Source of the DNA: Methanosarcinales archaeon | Lineage (GTDB): Archaea > Halobacteriota > Methanosarcinia > Methanosarcinales > Methanogasteraceae | NCBI GenBank assembly: GCA_030672605.1 | Contig: DAOVGE010000062.1 | Location: forward strand, 1-8,043 | Length of the DNA stretch: 8,043 nt | Reading direction: 5' to 3' | Shown here: in pieces, positions 1 through 5,624 of the stretch | How positions within the stretch are numbered: the stretch's first letter is position 1 | Layout: each line of letters opens with the position of its first letter | Notes under the pieces: model-generated | What the model was told of the DNA's origin: nothing | Databases searched by the model: none | Seen by the model: only the letters and a program-made list of their open reading frames with translations | Program-made: the position numbers and the translations under genes

Positions 1-107
1 ATAGTCAAAAACCTTAGGTTTCTAACTTATTCCGTCGATGTTAGAGCAGTTTGAATCATGATTTTCGTAAGCAGAAGCATGATAGACTCGACACCGGTAT
101 AAACCGC

Positions 108-236
108 GATTTTCGTTCTTTGCGTCCTCGCGTCTTTGCGTCCTCAATTTAACGCGAAGGCGCAAAGGCGAGAGAGACACGAAGGGTGATGTCTGTCGTC
201 ACGTCTTTCGTGTTGTTGTACATCCGACTGACACAT
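108..236. repeat. Dispersed inverted repeat A, copy 1
   Basis: This is a non-coding imperfect inverted repeat. Its left arm carries repeated GCGTC and CTTTGCG words and its right arm the complementary GCGAAGG and CGCAAAG words, around a centre with TTTAACGCG (stem region about 117-184). The arms are followed by a conserved tail at 209-232. The same arrangement, including a 24-base tail with only one mismatch, recurs at 7715-7860. From memory, sequences of the type CTTTGCGTC...TTAACGCAAAG are scattered through many bacterial and archaeal genomes as intergenic hairpins and often produce spurious short ORFs. I cannot tell whether it is a mobile element or a structured RNA or DNA element. Confidence 0.8.
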
Positions 237-537
237 TGCAAAAAAGCTCAGTTTGTGGCGGTGCGAAGTATAAATTGAATAACCATCTATTCATTTGTAA
301 GATTTGTTTCGTTCTTGACTATAATCGCCGATTTTAGCATGGGTATACAACGTACCTGTAATTTAGCAGAACAAGGAATCCGTGGAGCCTAAACGAGTGG
401 AAACTGTCTTATATTATGTGATAGAAATGCTGATGTTGGTCTGGAGTTCTATGGAATCCTTATCAGTTAAGAGAATGTGTCACTACAATCGTGATCTTAT
501 GTTTTATATTGAATGCTCATTATTTTTGGATGATCTG
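237..537. other. Gene-free AT-rich stretch
   Basis: I see no convincing coding frame, tRNA or rRNA here; stop codons are frequent in all frames. The only promoter-like signal is GCGAAGTATAAATT at 263-276 on the + strand, which resembles an archaeal BRE plus TATA box, but no gene follows at a sensible distance. It could drive a small untranslated RNA or be chance in AT-rich DNA. Confidence 0.4.
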
Positions 538-618
538 CTGAACTGTATAGTCTAATCAACAGTTTCAGAATGGCGGCTGTTGCCACTGTTTTTGAGACTT
601 TTACGTATCAAGTCTCAA
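538..618. repeat. Three consecutive small stem-loops
   Basis: There are three inverted repeats in a row. CTGAACTGT (538-546) pairs with ACAGTTTCAG (559-568) with one bulged base. TGGC (571-574) pairs with GCCA (582-585). TTGAGACTT (592-600) pairs perfectly with AAGTCTCAA (610-618) around a nine-base loop. They run directly into the repeat B fragment. The cluster could be a folded RNA, a set of decayed palindromic repeats or a transcription end for the - strand gene at 722-1054. The sequence does not decide between these. Confidence 0.5.
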
Positions 619-650
619 GATTTCTGTGTTACTAATCTCGTGGTTTTATA
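616..650. repeat. Repeat B, partial copy (right arm only)
   Basis: The 16 bases at 616-631 (CAAGATTTCTGTGTTA) are identical to 7620-7635. The following AATCTCGTGGTTTTATA matches the continuation of that copy with small changes. The matching left arm seen at 7569-7590 is absent here, so this is a truncated copy. The GTGGTT end is exactly complementary to the AACCAC at the start of the downstream left arm, which supports a shared ancestral inverted repeat. Confidence 0.65.
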
Positions 651-660
651 TGCGGATATC

Positions 661-676
661 CACACAATATTGTGTG
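661..676. repeat. Perfect 16-bp palindrome
   Basis: CACACAATATTGTGTG is perfectly self-complementary with no loop, which is the form expected of a dimeric protein-binding site rather than an RNA hairpin. It lies 45 bases past the end of the - strand gene at 722-1054, and a second palindrome, GATATC (655-660), abuts it. No promoter is visible beside it, so an operator role is only a guess. Confidence 0.6.
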
Positions 677-721
677 AGTACAGATAGCACACAGTGAAAT
701 GAAACGATCCCCCGCCGAGTC

Positions 722-1054
722 TCACGTCATGCCCAGCGTTTCCTTGATAGCGACTGCAACCGATCCAAATGATGGAAATAACGTGTACCCCGCGTTCAGA
801 TAATCCGCCGTGGACGTGTATATGAAGTAAGGATGGTCATAGTCGATGTTTGGCTGTCGGTACATGCCGAGATATCGTGGCTCATAAGCTTCGCCGTCAA
901 TGATCAGGAATATGTGGCAATAGGTCACCCTGCCTGTAATAGTTGCGCCCGCGATCTGCGAGTCCATGCCGATTACGTTCAGTCCTTCATGCGTGGCGAC
1001 AGCCAGTGGACTGCATCCGATTGAGGCGATCACCGCATAGATTGTCAGTAGCAT
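722..1054 (-). CDS. Small hypothetical membrane-anchored or secreted protein, start uncertain
   Basis: I do not recognise this 110-residue reading frame. The N-terminus is hydrophobic (LLTIYAVIASIGC). Read upstream without a start codon, the same frame continues open to 1153 and puts an Arg-rich stretch (LRRITSDARTR) just before the hydrophobic segment, as expected of a signal anchor or lipoprotein-type signal. The rest is polar and Tyr-rich. YCHIFLIIDGEAYEP near residues 45-59 faintly resembles the His region of transglutaminase-like proteins, but too weakly for a name. ATG 1054 has no ribosome binding site nearby, whereas a strong GGAGGT lies at 1163-1158 just before the in-frame TAG at 1156-1154. 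The true start may therefore be upstream and non-standard, or the gene has a frameshift or is decaying. Confidence 0.5.
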   Translation of the reverse strand: MLLTIYAVIASIGCSPLAVATHEGLNVIGMDSQIAGATITGRVTYCHIFLIIDGEAYEPRYLGMYRQPNIDYDHPYFIYTSTADYLNAGYTLFPSFGSVAVAIKETLGMT

Positions 1055-1157
1055 GGTGATGGCTATTAGCCTCGTTCGTGCATCGCTGGTTATGCGGCGT
1101 AGTGTTGTGCTGATTGATGCTGGAGTGGGCAGATTGTTGTCCGCATTGATAGGCTAT

Positions 1158-1163
1158 ACCTCC
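1158..1163 (-). promoter_or_regulatory. Strong Shine-Dalgarno site without an obvious start
   Basis: On the - strand this reads GGAGGT, a near-perfect match to the archaeal anti-Shine-Dalgarno sequence. The first ATG after it (1146-1144) is 11 bases away and opens a frame that stops after 18 codons. The frame of the 722-1054 gene is open from 1153 but has no ATG, GTG or TTG in range; ATC at 1150-1148 is at the right spacing. Confidence 0.45.
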
Positions 1164-1220
1164 TATATCAGCCCCATTTTGTGCATTATCGCATGCGCTC
1201 AACGGGGTAGATGCGTTGTT

Positions 1221-1235
1221 CGCGGATATTCCGCG
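1221..1235. repeat. Perfect short inverted repeat near the predicted transcription start
   Basis: CGCGGA and TCCGCG flank a three-base TAT centre. It sits about 25-40 bases downstream, in the - direction, of the TATA-like box at 1259-1266, which is where transcription would start. It could be an operator or a 5'-leader hairpin for the small - strand gene. Confidence 0.45.
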
Positions 1236-1258
1236 CCTACCACACGAACACTGTAGGG

Positions 1259-1266
1259 TATAAAAA
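1259..1266 (-). promoter_or_regulatory. TATA-like box for the small - strand gene
   Basis: Read on the - strand this is TTTTTATA, close to the archaeal TATA consensus TTTATATA. The bases before it (AGTTAAC) are a poor BRE. Initiation would be expected near 1235, giving a leader of roughly 70 bases before the GGAGGT at 1163-1158. Read on the + strand it is TATAAAAAG, but no gene follows on that strand. Confidence 0.4.
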
Positions 1267-1450
1267 GTTAACTATCTGATGATCCGCAACAGTTTTTGAT
1301 GGTAAATCGTCACAGACATACGCCAGCACAAAATTATACAATAATTGAGATTGTTTGCGCCATTCACATTATCTGCAGTTCCTCAGTACGTATTTATAGA
1401 AAAGTGCAGAAATTACAGACGCTCTGCATCTCTGAAAGACTGTTATTACG

Positions 1451-1459
1451 AAGAAAAGA
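1451..1459 (-). terminator. Possible oligo-T terminator of rfcL
   Basis: Directly after the rfcL TAA the - strand reads TCTTTTCTT, a T-rich run without a strong hairpin. Archaeal RNA polymerase commonly ends transcription at such runs. The run is short and the call is tentative. Confidence 0.3.
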
Positions 1460-2878
1460 TTAAAAATCAAAGAGTGATGTCTGCGGCTTTTTCTCACGTG
1501 TCTCCGGCTCTTTTTCTGGCTTCTTCGTCGGCACACGCACCTCTGCATGCACAGTCGCCTCACTGCCGCTGAATTTACCAAATAGCTCGATATCCTCTGA
1601 TATCCCGGCTTCGATTGATTCTTGTGCATCCTGATAAATCGTCTTGACCTTCTTTGTGCCCTTCGTGCTTCCGAGTATATGTGCGATCTCATCGGAATCG
1701 AGATCCATCACCGCTGCAAGGCGTACTGCATAGTTGCGATCCGTAAACAGGATTCTTACAAAAGGAATAAGGTTCAGACGCGCATACCTCTGGGAAACCT
1801 GGCACATAACGCCGATTTTCCATGATATCTCGTCTATAGTCTGGCGGCTGGTTCTGGTGCTCCTGAGCATGCGCCATCGCGAGGGTGGCATGAACCGCGC
1901 GCCCTGGTATTCGCGGGACCTTGAGACTACAACGCCTGCGGTCATCATCGCACCCGCATACCGCCACATCCGGTAGTTCTGGCGCCGCTGGACCCTGCCA
2001 AGAAACAGGTCGGCACGCGATAGTGCATGCATTGCGCATGTCACATCCTCGCCACGGTACTGGGCAGGCAGGTTCTCATCGACCCACGCGATAAGGCTGT
2101 CGGGAGTCTCATCTATGTTATAAGTTGCATCCAGCGCCTCTTTGATGTTCTTTCCACGGAATATCTTCTTCAACACATCAAATATCGTATCTCTTGGATC
2201 CCTTGATGAGATTACCACATCTGCGGCGTGCAGTTCACCCATCCCCTCTGCCACTGCCTGCAGGTCATTGATAGCGCTTCTGATATCTCCATGTGCGCTC
2301 TCTGCAATCTTTATAAGAGCGTCCGGTTCGCATGCGACTCCTTCGTTACTACAGATCTTCTTGAGTGCTGTTGCTATTGATCTACTCTGCAACGAACGGA
2401 ACGGTATCTGGACGCACAGGCTCTTGATTCCCTGGGACACCCCGTACAAGTCGTTTGCGGTCAGAAGAATCGGTTGCGAGGTATTCTTGATTATTTTAGC
2501 AAGCGCCTGCGCCCCGCCTCTGTCGGCAGTGCCATGAATGTTGTCCGCCTCGTCGAGCACGATCAGCCTGATGCCACCGCAGAGCGCGGATGTCGTGGAG
2601 GCTGATCCGGCAACCTTCTGAATCGCTGCCGCCGTTCGCTGATCGCTCGCATTCAGTTCGATCAAATCCCAGCCAAGATCGTGCGCAAGCGCATGCGCGG
2701 CTGTCGTCTTTCCGATTCCGGGTTTGCCATAGAGGATCGCTGCCCTCTGGCTCGGCGTGCCCTGCTGCCACCCTTTTGCCCATAGAGAGAGTTCGCTCAC
2801 CGGTTTGGCGTTCCCCACGATCTCAGAGAGCAATTTCGGTCTGTACTTCTCAGACCACTCGACATTGACAGAACTCAT
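1460..2878 (-). CDS. rfcL: Replication factor C large subunit (clamp loader)
   Basis: RfcL is the large subunit of the archaeal clamp loader. With RfcS it uses ATP to open the PCNA ring and place it on primed DNA. The 472 residues are within the usual archaeal range. Visible elements in order are: WSEKYRP at 8-14; Walker A GKPGIGKTT (51-59); Walker B LIVLDEAD (105-112); sensor 1 ILLTAND (137-143); sensor 2 GDIRSAINDLQ (197-207); the helical collar domain (about 230-400); a charged Lys/Glu tail (about 450-464); and a C-terminal PIP box QTSLFDF (466-472) that binds PCNA. The family starts with just this kind of short lead before EKYRP, which supports ATG 2878, although no ribosome binding site is visible and the message may be leaderless. 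It is transcribed divergently from moaA. The reading frame is intact. Confidence 0.95.
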   Translation of the reverse strand: MSSVNVEWSEKYRPKLLSEIVGNAKPVSELSLWAKGWQQGTPSQRAAILYGKPGIGKTTAAHALAHDLGWDLIELNASDQRTAAAIQKVAGSASTTSALCGGIRLIVLDEADNIHGTADRGGAQALAKIIKNTSQPILLTANDLYGVSQGIKSLCVQIPFRSLQSRSIATALKKICSNEGVACEPDALIKIAESAHGDIRSAINDLQAVAEGMGELHAADVVISSRDPRDTIFDVLKKIFRGKNIKEALDATYNIDETPDSLIAWVDENLPAQYRGEDVTCAMHALSRADLFLGRVQRRQNYRMWRYAGAMMTAGVVVSRSREYQGARFMPPSRWRMLRSTRTSRQTIDEISWKIGVMCQVSQRYARLNLIPFVRILFTDRNYAVRLAAVMDLDSDEIAHILGSTKGTKKVKTIYQDAQESIEAGISEDIELFGKFSGSEATVHAEVRVPTKKPEKEPETREKKPQTSLFDF

Positions 2879-2901
2879 TGAGATGTATCAGCGATAGACA
2901 C

Positions 2902-2924
2902 AATCAAAAAGATATTGGTTGATT
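2902..2924. promoter_or_regulatory. Inverted repeat in the rfcL/moaA divergent promoter region
   Basis: AATCAA (2902-2907) and TTGATT (2919-2924) are perfect arms around an 11-base AT-rich centre containing GATATT. The site is in the middle of the only 63 bases between the two divergent start codons, so both promoters must lie here. I see no clear consensus TATA box on either strand. The repeat could be an operator or chance. Confidence 0.35.
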
Positions 2925-2931
2925 AGCGAGT

Positions 2932-2936
2932 GGTGA
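2932..2936 (+). promoter_or_regulatory. Ribosome binding site deciding the moaA start
   Basis: GGTGA lies five bases before ATG 2942 and matches the archaeal anti-Shine-Dalgarno sequence. The alternative in-frame starts GTG 2930 and GTG 2933 lie at or inside this site and have nothing comparable upstream, so ATG 2942 is preferred. Confidence 0.6.
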
Positions 2937-2941
2937 ATGCT

Positions 2942-3904
2942 ATGCAAAGGTACCCCCCACTAATCGACCCGTACAACCGCAGGATAAGAAGCCTGCGCAT
3001 ATCCGTAACTCAGCGGTGTAACCTGAACTGCATCTACTGTCACCACGAGGGGGAGTTGACGCCTGCGCACGCGCACGCGGAGAACGAGATTACGATTGCG
3101 ACCATTGGATCGCTCGTGCGTGCCGCAACCGCACACGGCGTGCGTAAACTCAAGTTTACAGGGGGTGAACCGCTCATGCGCGATGATTTCGCAGAGATCA
3201 TAAGCAACGTCCCCCGGCTCGATGATATCTCGGCAACGACCAACGGAACGCTTCTGGAGGAGTGTGCCCACGATCTCGCAGACGCGGGCTTAAATCGCGT
3301 GAACATATCGCTTGACACGCTACGCCCTGATCTGTACCAGAGTATCACCGGGCACGATATGCTGGATTCAGTGCTGGACGGCGTCGCTGCTGCTGTAGAT
3401 GCGAAGCTCACGCCAGTCAAGCTGAATATGGTGCTACTGAGTGGCACGAACGTTGACGAGATATGGGATCTGGCAGATTTTGCACGGAGATCAGGAGACG
3501 TTATACTCCAGATCATCGAACTGATGAAGTCCGAAGGTGGTGGTAGTGGTAGTGGTAGTGGTAGTGGTGGTGGTGGTGGTGATGGTGATGTCGATGTGGG
3601 CGCAATCGAGCGCACACTGCGCGCACGCGCATCTGAAATCATCACGCGAGACATGCACCGACGTAAAAAATACATGATCAACGGGGCAGAGGTCGAACTG
3701 GTGCAACCAATCGACAACTCCGAGTTCTGTGCACACTGTAATCGGCTGCGTGTGACCTCTGATGGAAAATTAAAAGGATGTCTGCTCAGTAACGACGGTC
3801 TCGTGGACATATCGAACGCATCCGAGGAAGAGATGCACGCGCTGCTCGAGAGGGCAGTTGCTCTGCGAAAGCCATATTACGCTGCGGGTGCATCAGGTAT
3901 GTGA
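2942..3904 (+). CDS. moaA: GTP 3',8-cyclase MoaA (radical SAM), with Gly/Ser insertion
   Basis: MoaA is a cytosolic radical SAM enzyme that converts GTP to 3',8-cyclo-GTP, the first step of molybdopterin/tungstopterin synthesis. In an MCR-bearing archaeon the cofactor would serve formylmethanofuran dehydrogenase. From ATG 2942 it has 320 residues. The SAM cluster motif CNLNCIYC gives Cys26, Cys30 and Cys33 and is followed by HHEGE, as in archaeal MoaA. TGGEP (73-77) is the SAM-binding loop. Cys263, Cys266 and Cys280 in EFCAHCNRLRVTSDGKLKGC form the second 4Fe-4S cluster that binds GTP. The oddity is a run of 15 Gly/Ser residues (199-213) encoded by GGT/AGT repeats, where relatives normally have a short acidic/aromatic linker. 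The protein ends ASGM, without the di-glycine tail of bacterial MoaA; archaeal homologues often lack it too. A few residues upstream (from GTG 2930) are possible. Confidence 0.94.
   Translation: MQRYPPLIDPYNRRIRSLRISVTQRCNLNCIYCHHEGELTPAHAHAENEITIATIGSLVRAATAHGVRKLKFTGGEPLMRDDFAEIISNVPRLDDISATTNGTLLEECAHDLADAGLNRVNISLDTLRPDLYQSITGHDMLDSVLDGVAAAVDAKLTPVKLNMVLLSGTNVDEIWDLADFARRSGDVILQIIELMKSEGGGSGSGSGSGGGGGDGDVDVGAIERTLRARASEIITRDMHRRKKYMINGAEVELVQPIDNSEFCAHCNRLRVTSDGKLKGCLLSNDGLVDISNASEEEMHALLERAVALRKPYYAAGASGM
3536..3580 (+). repeat. In-frame GGT/AGT microsatellite in moaA
   Basis: There are fifteen consecutive codons of GGT or AGT: three GGT, four of the hexamer GGTAGT counted from 3542 to 3565, then five GGT. 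The pattern continues more loosely as GAT GGT GAT to 3589. The unit length is a multiple of three, so changes in copy number would lengthen or shorten the linker without breaking the frame. The codons used are almost only GGT and AGT, unlike the mixed usage of the rest of moaA, which points to expansion by slippage. Confidence 0.9.
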
Positions 3905-3916
3905 AAGATTAATATA
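3901..3916 (+). promoter_or_regulatory. BRE/TATA promoter of the atwA-mmp3-mmp6 cluster
   Basis: GTGAAAG (3901-3907) resembles an archaeal BRE and TTAATATA (3909-3916) a TATA box. The BRE overlaps the moaA stop codon TGA at 3902-3904. Initiation is expected about 25 bases downstream, near 3938-3942, giving a leader of about 50 bases before ATG 3992. This supports a promoter for atwA separate from that of moaA. Confidence 0.6.
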
Positions 3917-3932
3917 CTACAATTGATGTAGT
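3916..3932. promoter_or_regulatory. Inverted repeat abutting the atwA TATA box, candidate operator
   Basis: ACTACA (3916-3921) and TGTAGT (3927-3932) are perfect arms around ATTGA. The left arm begins on the last base of the TATA box and the site ends before the expected transcription start. A protein bound here would block TBP/TFB or polymerase, as archaeal repressors do. No regulator is encoded in the window. Confidence 0.45.
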
Positions 3933-3980
3933 GGTTGGTAAGCAAATAGGATCAACAGTATTTCCACTTGCTGAAGTATA

Positions 3981-3985
3981 GGAGG
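3981..3985 (+). promoter_or_regulatory. Ribosome binding site deciding the atwA start
   Basis: GGAGG stands six bases before ATG 3992. An in-frame ATG at 3986 directly abuts the site and the TTG at 3968 precedes it, so neither can use it. The start at 3992 gives MTALIDIKNL, the usual beginning of this family. Confidence 0.8.
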
Positions 3986-3991
3986 ATGTAT

Positions 3992-5596
3992 ATGACAGCC
4001 CTGATAGACATCAAGAACCTGAACATGGAATTTAAGGGCAAAAAGGTTCTAAAAAATATCAATTTGACGATAGAAGAAGGAGAGTGTATTGGAATCCTCG
4101 GACGTAGTGCTGCTGGAAAGACGGTGCTGATGCATCTTCTTCGAGGTATCAAGGAGCACGAAACCAGTTCCGGAGAGGTCATTTATCATGTTGCGTACTG
4201 TGAGGAATGCGCGTATGTCGAACCGCCGAGCAAGGTGGGTACCCCGTGTCCGAAGTGCGGTACCAAACTCACAGCGATGGACGCTGACTTCGTATCGCTT
4301 GACAAGTATAGTCCGTTGCGCAGAAGCATTGCGAGCCGGATTGCGATCATGCTCCAGCGCACCTTTGCACTGTACGGAGACGAACGTGTGATAACGAACG
4401 TTATCAACGCGCTCATCGAGATCGGTCACCCGGCAACAGACGCCATCGATGCGGCTGCCGATTTAATCGAGCAGGTGAATCTTTCGCACAGGATGATGCA
4501 TGTTGCACGAGAACTCAGTGGCGGCGAAAAACAGCGCGTCGTGCTCGCACGGCAGCTTGCCAAGGCTCCGATGGTGCTCCTTGCTGATGAGCCCACAGGA
4601 ACACTGGACAGAAGGACCGCTGACGCCGTGCACGATAGTATCGTGCATGCGAAGGAGGAGTACGGCATGACGCTTGCGATCACCTCGCACTGGTCAGGCG
4701 TCGTGGAAGAACTGGCTGATCGAGCGATTCTTCTCGAGGAAGGTGAGATCATCGAACAGGGCGATCCAAAGAAGGTCGTTGAGCGGTTCATGAGCATGGT
4801 CGGAACCGTCGGTTCCTTCAATGCCGAGATCGGAGAGCCGATAATCAAGGTCAAAGACATGAAGAAGACCTACATATCGGTCGACCGTGGCGTCGTGCGT
4901 GCCGTGGACAACGTCTCATTCGAGGTGCATGAGGGCGAGATATTCGGTCTTGTCGGTGTCAGCGGCGCAGGAAAGACAACGGCATCAAAGATTCTCAATG
5001 GCTCGATAAACGCGACATCGGGCAATATCGATATCAGAATTGGCGATGATTGGATCGATCTGAATGAGCGAGGTGCTGAACTGGCTGGACGGGCAGTGAA
5101 ACACATAGGACTCTTGCACCAGGAGTATTCGCTTTATCCGCACAGGGATGTGCTCGATAACCTGACTGAGTCGATAGGACTGGAGCTCCCCGGAGAACTG
5201 GGCGAGCGTAAGGCGATTATGGTTCTGAAAACGGCTGGTTTCACCGAAGAGAGAGCCCGCGAGGTTCTTGACAATATGCCTGACGAACTGAGCGTTGGTG
5301 AGTCGCACCGTGTTGCTCTGGCGCAGGTACTGATCAAGGAGCCAAGGATCATCATACTCGATGAACCGACCGGAACCATGGATCCGGTAACCCGGGTAGA
5401 TGTGACAAAATCGATCCTTGAGGCGAGAGAGGAGCTTGGCGAGACATTCATAATCGTGTCGCATGACATGGACTTTGTTGAGGATGTCTGCGATCGTGCA
5501 GCGCTTATGCGAAACGGTAAGCTGATTGCGCTTGGTGACGTGAATACCGTGGTCGCAAAACTTGATGAGGGCGAACGCGGTGAGATGTATGAGTAA
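3992..5596 (+). CDS. atwA: Methyl-coenzyme M reductase component A2, tandem ABC ATPase
   Basis: AtwA is the ATP-hydrolysing subunit of the MCR activation complex, which reduces the nickel of coenzyme F430 to Ni(I). It has no membrane segments and acts in the cytosol. The 534 residues hold two nucleotide-binding domains. Domain 1 has Walker A GRSAAGKT (37-44), a four-cysteine insertion (Cys70, 73, 86, 89 in two CxxC pairs) that probably holds zinc or a cluster, Q-loop Gln122, signature LSGGE (175-179), Walker B VLLADE (195-200) and H-loop His233. Domain 2 has Walker A GVSGAGKT (322-329), Gln377, an altered signature LSVGE (433-437), Walker B IIILDE (453-458) and His491. The cysteine insertion and the LSVGE variant set AtwA apart from ordinary transporter ATPases. 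It leads the cluster and has its own promoter and ribosome binding site; mmp3 begins 28 bases later. Confidence 0.95.
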   Translation: MTALIDIKNLNMEFKGKKVLKNINLTIEEGECIGILGRSAAGKTVLMHLLRGIKEHETSSGEVIYHVAYCEECAYVEPPSKVGTPCPKCGTKLTAMDADFVSLDKYSPLRRSIASRIAIMLQRTFALYGDERVITNVINALIEIGHPATDAIDAAADLIEQVNLSHRMMHVARELSGGEKQRVVLARQLAKAPMVLLADEPTGTLDRRTADAVHDSIVHAKEEYGMTLAITSHWSGVVEELADRAILLEEGEIIEQGDPKKVVERFMSMVGTVGSFNAEIGEPIIKVKDMKKTYISVDRGVVRAVDNVSFEVHEGEIFGLVGVSGAGKTTASKILNGSINATSGNIDIRIGDDWIDLNERGAELAGRAVKHIGLLHQEYSLYPHRDVLDNLTESIGLELPGELGERKAIMVLKTAGFTEERAREVLDNMPDELSVGESHRVALAQVLIKEPRIIILDEPTGTMDPVTRVDVTKSILEAREELGETFIIVSHDMDFVEDVCDRAALMRNGKLIALGDVNTVVAKLDEGERGEMYE

Positions 5597-5624
5597 GCTA
5601 TAATCCATAAGTGGGAATAAATCT

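Noticed and set aside
108..236. Repeat A as a CRISPR array
   Set aside because: The internal GCGTC/CTTTGCG words are short, irregular and arranged as inverted arms, without regular repeats and equal-length spacers; no cas gene is present.
410..465. Possible C/D box RNA (GTGATAG followed by CTGATG)
   Set aside because: The boxes do not match the consensus well, lack a proper C'/D' partner arrangement and have no terminal stem.
1053..1256. 67-codon + strand open frame with a hydrophobic segment, opposite the small - strand gene
   Set aside because: It has no ribosome binding site, and the promoter and Shine-Dalgarno signals in this interval point to the - strand.
1589..1604. GATATC-CTCT-GATATC inverted repeat
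   Set aside because: It lies inside the rfcL coding region and is explained by codons of the Ser-Glu-Asp-Ile segment; no regulatory context.
3040..3810. Long 256-codon open frame on the - strand opposite moaA
   Set aside because: It is a shadow of moaA: its Pro/Leu run is the complement of the Gly/Ser microsatellite and it resembles no protein family, whereas moaA has all expected motifs.
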